In this document: positions 10,201-19,155 of the stretch, piece after piece
Layout of the letters: every line of letters begins with the position of its first letter
How positions within the stretch are numbered: the stretch's first letter is position 1
Program-made: the position numbers and the translations under genes
Notes under the pieces: generated by a model
The model's input: the letters and a program-made list of their open reading frames with translations, nothing else
Database searches by the model: none
What the model was told of the DNA's origin: nothing
Origin: Vicinamibacteraceae bacterium
GTDB taxonomy: Bacteria; Acidobacteriota; Vicinamibacteria; Vicinamibacterales; JAFNAJ01
Assembly (NCBI GenBank): GCA_023384595.1
Contig: JAHDVQ010000021.1
Span: forward strand, 1 to 35,692
DNA length: 35,692 bases
Direction of reading: 5' to 3'

Positions 10201-10485
10201 GTGATGGTCATCGACCGGCTCCGACAGCCGGACGTCGTCGCCGAGCAGCTGCGGCAGTTGAGCCTCCGCCACGTCGGCTACGGCGTGTTCCCGTCGCAGT
10301 ACTTCGCCTTGAACGGCATCATCCTCGAGGCGCTGAGGGAGGCGCTCGGCGAGGACTGGAACGACGAGGTGGACGATGCGTGGCGCGAGGGGCTCGAGGC
10401 GCTGACGCGCGTGATGCTCGAGGCGCACAGGACAGCCACGTCGATGGCGGCACCTGCGCCACGCGCCGTGACGCCGACCGTCTGA
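7249..10485 (+). CDS. Multidomain protein: zinc-ribbon + Ser/Thr protein kinase + leucine-rich repeats (RNI type) + C-terminal single-domain globin
   Basis: CYSC-X12-CPQCG ribbon; GAGGFGVVYLVE, ALKVL, VLHRDLTPQNILV, KIVDFGIARS; more than a dozen ~28-aa LRRs (LxLxxNxLGxxGAxALA); C-terminus FAETVYRKLFERHPGVKPLFARVPMKLQSQHLMQTL...LRHVGYGVFPSQYFALNGIILEALREALGEDWNDEVDDAWREGLEAL aligns with the bacterial haemoglobin/Hmp globin fold. ORF track starts at 7048; the MSAFCYSC start at 7249 is preferred. Confidence 0.88.
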   Translation: MSAFCYSCLAPMDALGDAHCPQCGLPRPSHGWPRDARLGTLVAGGQYRVLRRLGAGGFGVVYLVETVVGGLRRALKVLHTEWASDPAARDRFVNEALIVEQVNHPNVARCYAAGALDDDALYLLMELVEGIPLTALVEAGPARGPLAPARAVRLAKQVASGLVAAHATRVLHRDLTPQNILVIDAGTPDEHVKIVDFGIARSIDATAASTRGILGTPGYLPPERLRSGEVVDARSDLWQLGAVLFYLLTGRPPLASADGSLADAMRLHERWLDAGPAPSSVVPALAASAALDGFVARLLATRRERRPRSAAQACAQLAHIESSLAPTDAPGALALIEALCAVPGEGGWWALCRYLSEAPDRQFLVEAADALLASWPDTLRLAPTAWWEAVRRGEAHALWPLARTLDLSRRELAEDDVHDLAECQAVSSLTRLALAGNGLDDGAAKRLAPSPHLRGLVALDLSHNRLTSDGAAAIAASAHLVNLAELSLANNGLGARGAAAIAQSGLALRVLDLGDNDLRAEGAAAIAGSPALGGLEVLRLARNGIGSDGAGALAVSRTLTSLAELDLAGNGIGPGGAAALALCPNVSRLHTLRLGANALGRQGIELLVASNRFTALERLDITGNQIGASGAMALAASPFARRVKTLDVADNQLGDAGLAALLGATPFAGLRALGLARNELTAGGMTLVAGAPPELESLDLAGNDIGTAGAGALAQALERSRVATLDLSHCGLDGRSLAAVLGGGRITTLKAARNPLDAAGVDAVASSDGARALECLELGGAPFGLGGIEALARGRLPQLRRLRLEAVGLEDADAEAALKALGVLPSLQWLALPANDLGAATAAAIAASPMAARLAVLDLSHNRIGDAGASALARGAHWHMLHTLVLDDNGLGAAGAATIVASSALALLARVDLAHNAQEGSVDLHSLGRHRVALLEASFGRVAALGTDFAETVYRKLFERHPGVKPLFARVPMKLQSQHLMQTLVMVIDRLRQPDVVAEQLRQLSLRHVGYGVFPSQYFALNGIILEALREALGEDWNDEVDDAWREGLEALTRVMLEAHRTATSMAAPAPRAVTPTV

Positions 10486-10534
10486 CGCGGACAGACGAAC
10501 GGGCGGCCCCGCAGGCCGGAGACGCGGCGCCGGC

Positions 10535-12096
<1,562 letters not shown>

Positions 12097-12115
<19 letters not shown>

Positions 12116-12159
12116 CTGTTTAAGATTCTACAACAGGATCGTGTTGACGTACTCACAAC
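12097..12159. promoter_or_regulatory. Candidate NorR enhancer region with nested inverted repeats
   Basis: GTTGTGAGT (12100-12108) with perfect inverted copy ACTCACAAC (12151-12159); CCTGTTGT (12097-12104) with inverted copy ACAACAGG (12130-12137). GT-N7-AC motifs at 12103-12113 and 12149-12159. Confidence 0.55.
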
Positions 12160-12208
12160 GCATCGGTCCAATCGGCCGAAAACAGGCCTGACTTCACACG
12201 TCGTCTTC

Positions 12209-12224
12209 TGGCATCGCAGGTGCA
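12209..12224 (+). promoter_or_regulatory. Sigma-54 (-24/-12) promoter for ric-norB
   Basis: TGGCATCGCAGGTGCA: invariant GG-N10-GC spacing; consensus TGGCAC-N5-TTGCA. Located 33 nt before the ric ATG, with AAGGAG SD at 12243-12248. Confidence 0.8.
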
Positions 12225-12256
12225 CTAGTAGCAGGTGAGAACAAGGAGTCCCCACC

Positions 12257-12922
12257 ATGACCACCGCTGCCATGACACTTGCCGACCTCGCCACCAGCCA
12301 TTCGGGCGCCTCGCGGGTGTTCATCCGCCACGGCCTCGACTACTGCTGCGGCGGCCGCCGTCCCCTGTGGGACATCTGCCGCGAACGCGGCCTCGACGCC
12401 GACGCCCTCATCGAGGAAATCCGGCGCGAAGACGAGGTCGCGGGCCCGTCTGCGGGCTGGGATCGGCAGCCGCTCCCGGCCATCGTCGACCACATCGTCG
12501 GCTACTACCACGCCAGGCTGCGTGAGGAGATGCCGCAGCTGGTGGCGATGGCCGCCCGCGTCGAGGAGCGGCACGCCGAGAAGCCGCTCGTGCCGGCGGG
12601 CCTGGCCGCGGAGCTCACCGCCATGCACGAGGGCGTGGTCGATCACCTCGCGAAGGAGGAGCAGATCCTCTTTCCGATGATCCTCGCCGGTCACGGCACG
12701 CGCGCCGGCGGGCCCATCAACGTCATGGAACTCGAGCACGACGAGCACCGCGTGCATCTCGAGCGCGTCAAGGCGCTCACCGGCAACATGGAGCCGCCCG
12801 AGTATGCGTGCACGACGTGGCGCGCGCTCTACCTGCGGCTGACGGCCCTCGAGGCCGACCTGATGGATCACATTCATCTCGAGAATCACATTCTCTTCCC
12901 CCGCGCGCTCCAGGGCGCGTGA
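12257..12922 (+). CDS. ytfE: Repair of iron centres di-iron protein (RIC; YtfE/ScdA/DnrN family)
   Basis: N-terminal ScdA-N motif HSGASRVFIRHGLDYCCGGRRPLWDICRERGLD; hemerythrin-like His/Glu pattern (DHIVGYYHARLREEMPQL, HEGVVDHLAKEEQILFPMI, ELEHDEHRVHLERV, DLMDHIHLENHILFPRAL). Confidence 0.93.
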   Translation: MTTAAMTLADLATSHSGASRVFIRHGLDYCCGGRRPLWDICRERGLDADALIEEIRREDEVAGPSAGWDRQPLPAIVDHIVGYYHARLREEMPQLVAMAARVEERHAEKPLVPAGLAAELTAMHEGVVDHLAKEEQILFPMILAGHGTRAGGPINVMELEHDEHRVHLERVKALTGNMEPPEYACTTWRALYLRLTALEADLMDHIHLENHILFPRALQGA

Positions 12923-12934
12923 AAAGGCGCAGTC

Positions 12935-15241
12935 ATGTCCTCCGATTCCGGCACGTCCCATCGCGGCCTGTGGGTGCTCTTCTGCGGAGCCCTGCTGGTG
13001 GCCTTCTTCATCCTCGGGTTCTTCGGACGCGACGTCTACCGTCAGGCGCCTCCCATTCCCGGCCAGGTCGTCACGACCGACGGCGATCTGCTGCTGACGC
13101 GCGACGACATCCTCACCGGCCAGCAGGTCTGGCAATCGACCGGCGGGCAGCAGCTCGGCTCCATCTGGGGCCACGGAGCCTATCAGGCCCCGGACTGGTC
13201 GGCCGACTGGCTGCATCGCGAGTCGGAAGCGCTGCTCGGGCTCTGGGCCGAGCGCGAGTACGGCCGTCCGTTCGCCGCGCTCGACGCGACGGCGCGCGGC
13301 GGTCTGCAGGCGCGACTCACCGAGGAACTCCGCACGAACACGTACGACGCGGCCACCGACACGGTCACCGTGTCGCCTGATCGCGCCGAGGCCATGCGCC
13401 GCACCGCCGCGCATTACGACGCGCTCTTTGGCGGAGCCCCGGCCCTCGCCGGTCTGCGCGACGACTATGCGATGGCGCGGGTGACCGTCCCTGACGCGGC
13501 CCGGCGCGAGCGGCTCACCGACTTCTTCTTCTGGACCAGCTGGGCGTCGGCCACCAACCGGCCGGGCCGCACGGTGACCTACACGAACAACTGGCCGCAT
13601 GAGCCGCTCATCGGCAACACGCCGACGGCGGCCAACGTGTTGTGGTCGCTCATCAGCGTGCTGATGCTGCTGGCGGGCATCGGCGCGTTCGTCTGGTGGC
13701 ACTCGTTCCGCTCGGCCCCCGAACCCGAAGTCGAGGCCCCCGGCACCGATCCGCTCGCCGGCATCCAGCTGACGCCGTCGATGCGCGCCGTCGCCAAGTA
13801 CCTCGGGGTGATCGTGGCCCTCTTCGTCGTCCAGGTGCTGCTCGGCGCGGTCACGGCGCACTACACGGTCGAGGGCCAGTCGTTCTTCGGGTTCCCGCTC
13901 GCCGACTATCTCCCCTACAGCCTCACGCGCACGTGGCACATCCAGACGGCGATGTTCTGGATCGCGACGGCGTTTCTCGCCGCGGGCCTCTTCCTTGCCC
14001 CGGCCGTGGGCGGCGCCGAGCCGCGCTTCCAGCGGCTGGGGGTGAACGTCCTCTTCGGCGCGCTGCTCGTGGTGGTCGCCGGATCGCTCGCCGGCGAGTG
14101 GATGGCCATCCACCAGAAGCTGCCGCTCGAGTGGAGCTTCCTCCTCGGTCACCAGGGCTACGAGTACGTCGATCTCGGCCGCGTGTGGCAGATTGCGCTC
14201 TTCGTCGGCCTCCTCCTCTGGCTGGCGCTCATGCTGCGCGCGCTCGCGCCGGCGCTGCGGCGCCGTGACGCGGCCCGTTCGCTCGTGCTGATGTTCACCG
14301 CGGCCACGACGGCCGTGGGCCTGATGTACGGCGCGGGCTTCTTCTTCAGCGCCCGCACGCACCTCACCGTCATGGAGTACTGGCGGTGGTGGGTCGTGCA
14401 CCTCTGGGTCGAGGGCTTCTTCGAGGTCTTCGCCACGGCGGCCATCGCGCTCATCTTCGCGAGCCTCGGCCTCGTGCAGAAGCGGCACGCCGGCGCCGCG
14501 GTCATCGCGTCGAGCGCGCTCTTCCTCTTTGCCGGCATCCCCGGCACCTTTCATCACCTCTATTTCAGCGGCACGCCCACCTCGATCATGGCCATTGGCG
14601 CCAGCTTCTCGGCGCTCGAGGTCATCCCGCTCGTCGTCATCGGCTTCGAGGCCTACCAGACGAGCCGCCTGCAGCGGGTGACGGCCTGGATGCGCAAGTA
14701 CCGGTGGCCGGTCATCTTCTTCGTCGGCGTGGCCTTCTGGAACCTCGTCGGCGCCGGGCTCTTCGGCTTCCTCATCAACCCGCCGATCGCGCTCTATTAC
14801 ATGCAGGGGCTCAACACCACGCCGGTGCACGCCCACACCGCGCTCTTCGGGGTCTACGGGCTGCTCTCGCTCGGCCTCGTCCTCGTCATCGCGCGCGTCC
14901 TCACCGGGCACCGCGTGTGGAACGAGAAGTGGCTGGGCATCTCGTTCTGGGCCATGAATCTGGGCCTCGGTCTCATGGTCGGGCTCAGCCTCCTCCCCAT
15001 CGGCCTCGCCCAGGCCTGGGCGAGCATCACGCACGGCCTGTGGTTCGCGCGCAGCGCCGAGTTCCTCCAGCAGCCGTGGATCGAAGCGCTCCGCTGGCTG
15101 CGCATCGTCGGCGACACGATCTTCCTCGTCGGCGTCGGCAGCTTCGCCTGGTTCCTGGCCGGCCTCTGGCGCGGGTGGAGCTACGAGCGGGTGGCAGCTC
15201 CCGAGCCCGTGCGCGGCGCCGCGGCGTCGCACGCGGCGTAG
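12935..15241 (+). CDS. norB: Quinol-dependent nitric oxide reductase (qNOR, NorB/NorZ)
   Basis: N-terminal cytochrome c-like extension without CXXCH (TGQQVWQSTGGQQLGSIWGHGAYQAPDWSADWLHRE), then haem-copper NOR core: HLWVEGFFEVFATAAIALI, GIPGTFHHLYFSGTP, VHAHTALFGVYG. Confidence 0.95.
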   Translation: MSSDSGTSHRGLWVLFCGALLVAFFILGFFGRDVYRQAPPIPGQVVTTDGDLLLTRDDILTGQQVWQSTGGQQLGSIWGHGAYQAPDWSADWLHRESEALLGLWAEREYGRPFAALDATARGGLQARLTEELRTNTYDAATDTVTVSPDRAEAMRRTAAHYDALFGGAPALAGLRDDYAMARVTVPDAARRERLTDFFFWTSWASATNRPGRTVTYTNNWPHEPLIGNTPTAANVLWSLISVLMLLAGIGAFVWWHSFRSAPEPEVEAPGTDPLAGIQLTPSMRAVAKYLGVIVALFVVQVLLGAVTAHYTVEGQSFFGFPLADYLPYSLTRTWHIQTAMFWIATAFLAAGLFLAPAVGGAEPRFQRLGVNVLFGALLVVVAGSLAGEWMAIHQKLPLEWSFLLGHQGYEYVDLGRVWQIALFVGLLLWLALMLRALAPALRRRDAARSLVLMFTAATTAVGLMYGAGFFFSARTHLTVMEYWRWWVVHLWVEGFFEVFATAAIALIFASLGLVQKRHAGAAVIASSALFLFAGIPGTFHHLYFSGTPTSIMAIGASFSALEVIPLVVIGFEAYQTSRLQRVTAWMRKYRWPVIFFVGVAFWNLVGAGLFGFLINPPIALYYMQGLNTTPVHAHTALFGVYGLLSLGLVLVIARVLTGHRVWNEKWLGISFWAMNLGLGLMVGLSLLPIGLAQAWASITHGLWFARSAEFLQQPWIEALRWLRIVGDTIFLVGVGSFAWFLAGLWRGWSYERVAAPEPVRGAAASHAA

Positions 15242-15290
15242 TTATCAGTTATCAGTTATCAGTTTTCAGTTATCAGTTTTCAGTTTTCGG
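15242..15290 (+). repeat. Heptameric tandem repeat, 7 units of TTWTCRG
   Basis: TTATCAG x3, TTTTCAG, TTATCAG, TTTTCAG, TTTTCGG, beginning at the base after the norB stop. Confidence 0.95.
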
Positions 15291-15297
15291 TTCGATC

Positions 15298-15325
15298 AGG
15301 GGCGCCGTGATGTTTCGGCGCCCCT
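15298..15325 (+). terminator. GC-rich stem-loop downstream of norB
   Basis: AGGGGCGCCG-TGATGTTT-CGGCGCCCCT: perfect 10-bp stem, 8-nt loop; followed by C-rich rather than U-rich sequence. Confidence 0.5.
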
Positions 15326-15352
15326 CCCCCGTTCCCCCGATCCCTCCTTCCC

Positions 15353-15432
15353 CGATCCGCCGATCCGCCGATCCCCCGATCCGCCGATCCGCCGATCCGC
15401 CGATCCGCCGATCCCCCGATCCGCCGATCCGC
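15353..15432 (+). repeat. Octameric tandem repeat, 10 units of CGATCCSC
   Basis: CGATCCGC repeated, with units 3 and 8 reading CGATCCCC; degenerates into TGATTCCC at the 3' end. Confidence 0.95.
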
Positions 15433-15465
15433 TGATTCCCCCGATCCCCTGCTACACTCCCCTTC

Positions 15466-16530
<1,065 letters not shown>

Positions 16531-16532
16531 CC

Positions 16533-17831
16533 ATGACGAGGCTCCGTCTCACGTGGAGCCGGCTCCGCAGCAGCTACTGGCTCGTGCCGGCGGTGATGGC
16601 GGTGCTCTCGGTCGCCGCGGCCGTCGTGAGCGTCGCGCTCGACAACTGGTATCCGCTCGACTCGGACTCGGTGTTCGGCCGCCTCGTCGGCGGTCCCGAA
16701 GGCGCCCGCGCCGTGCTCACCACCATCGCCGGGTCGATGATCACCGTGGCCGGCCTCGTGTTCTCGATCACGATGGTCGCGCTCTCGCAGGCCGCCTCGC
16801 AGTTCGGCCCGCGCCTGCTGGTCAACTACCTCCGCGACCCGGGCAACCAGATCGTCCTTGGCACCTTCATCGCCGCCTTCCTCTTCAGTCTCGTCGTGCT
16901 CCGCAGCGTGCGCGGCGAGCCCGGGCCGGAGTTCGTGCCGCACATCGCGGTCACCGCGGCGCTGCTGCTCGCCGTGGCGAGCCTCGGCGTGCTCATCTAC
17001 TTCATCCACCACGCGGCCACCAGCCTGCGCGTCGAGTTCGTCATCGCCGGCGTGGTGCGCGATCTCGACGCGGCGATCGACAGGCACTGCCCGGTCGAGG
17101 AGCAGGGCCCCGGCGCGGGGCGTGGCGCCCACGCGGACGTGCCCGTGCCTCCCGCCGGCGCGGACGCCGTGGTGGTGTTCGCCCCGGCGAGCGGCTACAT
17201 CCAGGTGGTGGATACCGCGCCGCTCGTGGCAGCGGCGCGGGCCCGCCAGGCGCAGGTCTGGTTGCGCTGCCGGCCCGGGCACTTCGTCGTCAAGGGGCTG
17301 GCGCTCGCCAGGATCACGCCGTCGGTGGCCGCGAAGGACGAGCTGTGCGAGGCCGTGCGGAACTCGGTCGTCATCGCCGGCGAGCGCACCGCCGATCAGG
17401 ATCTCGAGTTCGCCATCACTCAGCTCGTCGAGATCGCGCTCAGGGCGCTCTCGCCGGGCATCAACGATCCGTTCACCGCCATCGCGTGCATCGATCACCT
17501 CTCGGCGGCGCTCGCGCGCATCGCCACGCGCCCGCCGCCCGCCTCCGCGTTCTTCGACGAGGACGGGGTGCTGCGTGTGCGCCTCGACGGCACCGGCTTC
17601 GAGGGGTTCCTCGGGACCGCCTTCGACCAGCTCCGCCAGGTCTCACGCGGCAATGCCGCCGTCAGCATCCGTCTGCTCGAAGCCCTCGCGCGGATCGCCG
17701 AGGTCGGGCCCGCGGAGGTGCGACCGGCCGTGCGCGCCCAGGCCGAGATGGTCCATCAGGGCGGCCTCGAAGCGCTGCCTGAAGCCCGCGATCGCGCAGC
17801 CCTGAGCGCCAGGATGAAGGGGATTGGCTGA
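16533..17831 (+). CDS. DUF2254 family membrane protein
   Basis: N-terminal TM segments; TTIAGSMITVAGLVFSITMVALSQAASQFGPRLLVNYLRDPGNQIVLGTFIAAFLFSLVVLR; ALSPGINDPFTAIACIDHLSAAL typical of DUF2254. ATG at 16533 preferred over the ORF-track start. Confidence 0.88.
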   Translation: MTRLRLTWSRLRSSYWLVPAVMAVLSVAAAVVSVALDNWYPLDSDSVFGRLVGGPEGARAVLTTIAGSMITVAGLVFSITMVALSQAASQFGPRLLVNYLRDPGNQIVLGTFIAAFLFSLVVLRSVRGEPGPEFVPHIAVTAALLLAVASLGVLIYFIHHAATSLRVEFVIAGVVRDLDAAIDRHCPVEEQGPGAGRGAHADVPVPPAGADAVVVFAPASGYIQVVDTAPLVAAARARQAQVWLRCRPGHFVVKGLALARITPSVAAKDELCEAVRNSVVIAGERTADQDLEFAITQLVEIALRALSPGINDPFTAIACIDHLSAALARIATRPPPASAFFDEDGVLRVRLDGTGFEGFLGTAFDQLRQVSRGNAAVSIRLLEALARIAEVGPAEVRPAVRAQAEMVHQGGLEALPEARDRAALSARMKGIG

Positions 17832-17845
17832 ATTCGCCAGCCGAC

Positions 17846-18112
17846 TCACGCGTGCCGGAGCTCCTCGACGAGCCCGACGTAGTCGCGCATGGCCTCGTCC
17901 CTGGTGAGGCCCTTCAGCCCGGCCCAGGCGTCGTACTTCGCCCTGCCGACGAAATCCAAGCCGCCGGGCCGTTCTCCCGAGACGTCACCGACCGTGGCCT
18001 GCTTGTAGAGCGCATAGAGGCGCAGGAGCGCCTCGTTGTCGGGACGCGAAGGGAGCGTCTTCGACGCGGCCGCGGCCGCTTCGAACGCCTTGACCAGGTC
18101 CGATTGCACCAC
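17846..18112 (-). CDS. Acyl-CoA-binding protein (ACBP)
   Basis: 88 aa: FEAAAAASKTLPSRPDNEALLRLYALYKQATVGDVSGERPGGLDFVGRAKYDAWAGLKGLTRDEAMRDYVGLVEEL; the YALYKQATVGD and KYDAWxxLKG motifs are diagnostic. GTG start (18112 or 18109) after GGGAGG. Confidence 0.93.
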   Translation of the reverse strand: MVQSDLVKAFEAAAAASKTLPSRPDNEALLRLYALYKQATVGDVSGERPGGLDFVGRAKYDAWAGLKGLTRDEAMRDYVGLVEELRHA

Positions 18113-18135
18113 GCACCTCCCGGACGGCCTGTGGT

Positions 18136-18151
18136 CTGAACGGCCGTTCAG
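18136..18151. promoter_or_regulatory. 16-bp perfect palindrome upstream of ACBP, TetR-operator-like
   Basis: CTGAACGGCCGTTCAG, 24 nt upstream of the ACBP start. Confidence 0.6.
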
Positions 18152-18186
18152 CCACCAGTGTAACGTCGGGAGGGACGTCGCGGACG

Positions 18187-18426
18187 TCACTGCTTCTTGG
18201 TGCGTTCCTCGTCGTGCTCCGCGTCGTACAAGAGATCGGCGCCCGTCCTCGGCGGCTCGTTGTGGGACACGAACCACGCCGTGCCGAAGATGAGCACCAG
18301 GGCGATGGCGTTCAGCCACATGAACGCCGACACGGAGAGCCTCGCAGGCACGAACAGGAACCACACGACGAGAGCGGCGACGATCCACGCAGCGAGCGCC
18401 GACCAGCGGGTCGCGATGGCCATCAT
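18187..18426 (-). CDS. Small two-TM hypothetical membrane protein (79 aa)
   Basis: MMAIATRWSALAAWIVAALVVWFLFVPARLSVSAFMWLNAIALVLIFGTAWFVSHNEPPRTGADLLYDAEHDEERTKKQ; two hydrophobic helices, charged C-terminal tail, upstream GGAGG. Confidence 0.6.
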   Translation of the reverse strand: MMAIATRWSALAAWIVAALVVWFLFVPARLSVSAFMWLNAIALVLIFGTAWFVSHNEPPRTGADLLYDAEHDEERTKKQ

Positions 18427-18479
18427 GGCAACCTCCGGAGGTACCTCCACTATACGCCTGCGGGGGGTGGAGATTCTGG

Positions 18480-18515
18480 AATTCAGGTACTCAGGTACCC
18501 ACGTGCCCAGGTACG
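18480..18515. repeat. Short degenerate repeat with CAGGTAC core (3 copies)
   Basis: ATTCAGGTACTCAGGTACCCACGTGCCCAGGTACGG between the divergent small membrane protein and GlcG genes. Confidence 0.6.
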
Positions 18516-18610
18516 GAGGGGCAGGGCGCCGACGCGCCAGAGCTCTGGCATGATGACGGGACCGGGGGCGGCGGTGCCGCCGTCCCACGGAAGCCCGACT
18601 GGAGGTCCCG

Positions 18611-19126
18611 ATGCCCGAGCGCCCGACCAGAACCGCATTCCGATCCCGCTCGCTGACGCTCGCCGTGACGGCCGGCGCCTGCCTCCTGGCGTTCGGCGCC
18701 AGTGCCAGCGCGCAGGCCCCGCCCTATGGTCAGAACGTCACGCTCGAACAGGCCCGCGTCGCCGCCGCGGCCGCCGAGGCCGAGGCGAAGAAGAACAACT
18801 GGAACGTCGCGATCGCCGTCGTCGACACCGGGGGGCACCTGGTGCACTTCACGCGGCTCGACCAGACACAGCTGGGCAGCAGCGACATCGCGACGCGGAA
18901 GGCATGGACAGCCGTCGCGTTCAAGCGGCCGACGAAGAGCTTCGAAGACACGGTGGCAGGTGGTGGAGTGGGCCTGCGCGTGCTGGGCATCGAGCCTGTC
19001 CTGCCCATCGAGGGCGGACTGCCGCTCACCATCGACGGAAAGATCGTCGGCGCCATCGGCGTGTCGGGCGTGCAGCCGGCCCAGGACGGCCAGGTCGCCA
19101 AGGCGGGTGCCGACGCGCTGCACTAG
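18611..19126 (+). CDS. Secreted GlcG/HbpS family (haem-binding-like) protein
   Basis: Signal peptide ending ASASAQA; VTLEQARVAAAAAEAEAKKNNWNVAIAVVDTGGHLVHFTRLDQTQLGSSDIATRKAWTAVAFKRPT ... GGLPLTIDGKIVGAIGVSGV is the GlcG/HbpS pattern. Confidence 0.9.
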   Translation: MPERPTRTAFRSRSLTLAVTAGACLLAFGASASAQAPPYGQNVTLEQARVAAAAAEAEAKKNNWNVAIAVVDTGGHLVHFTRLDQTQLGSSDIATRKAWTAVAFKRPTKSFEDTVAGGGVGLRVLGIEPVLPIEGGLPLTIDGKIVGAIGVSGVQPAQDGQVAKAGADALH

Positions 19127-19155
19127 CGCGGGCCGCGGGTGCAGCTGCGGGCGCG

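Noticed and set aside
10030-10437. Flavohaemoglobin Hmp
   Set aside because: Only the globin domain is present; the protein ends without FAD- or NAD-binding domains.
12194-15232. 1012-aa minus-strand ORF
   Set aside because: Antisense shadow of ric-norB with highly charged Glu/Arg/Asp-rich translation; it would also cover the sigma-54 promoter.
15353-15432. CRISPR array
   Set aside because: Units are contiguous 8-mers with no spacers and no cas genes nearby.
17846-18388. 180-aa form of the ACBP ORF
   Set aside because: Only the last 88 residues match ACBP; the upstream part is antisense-like, covers the palindrome, and overlaps the small membrane protein gene.
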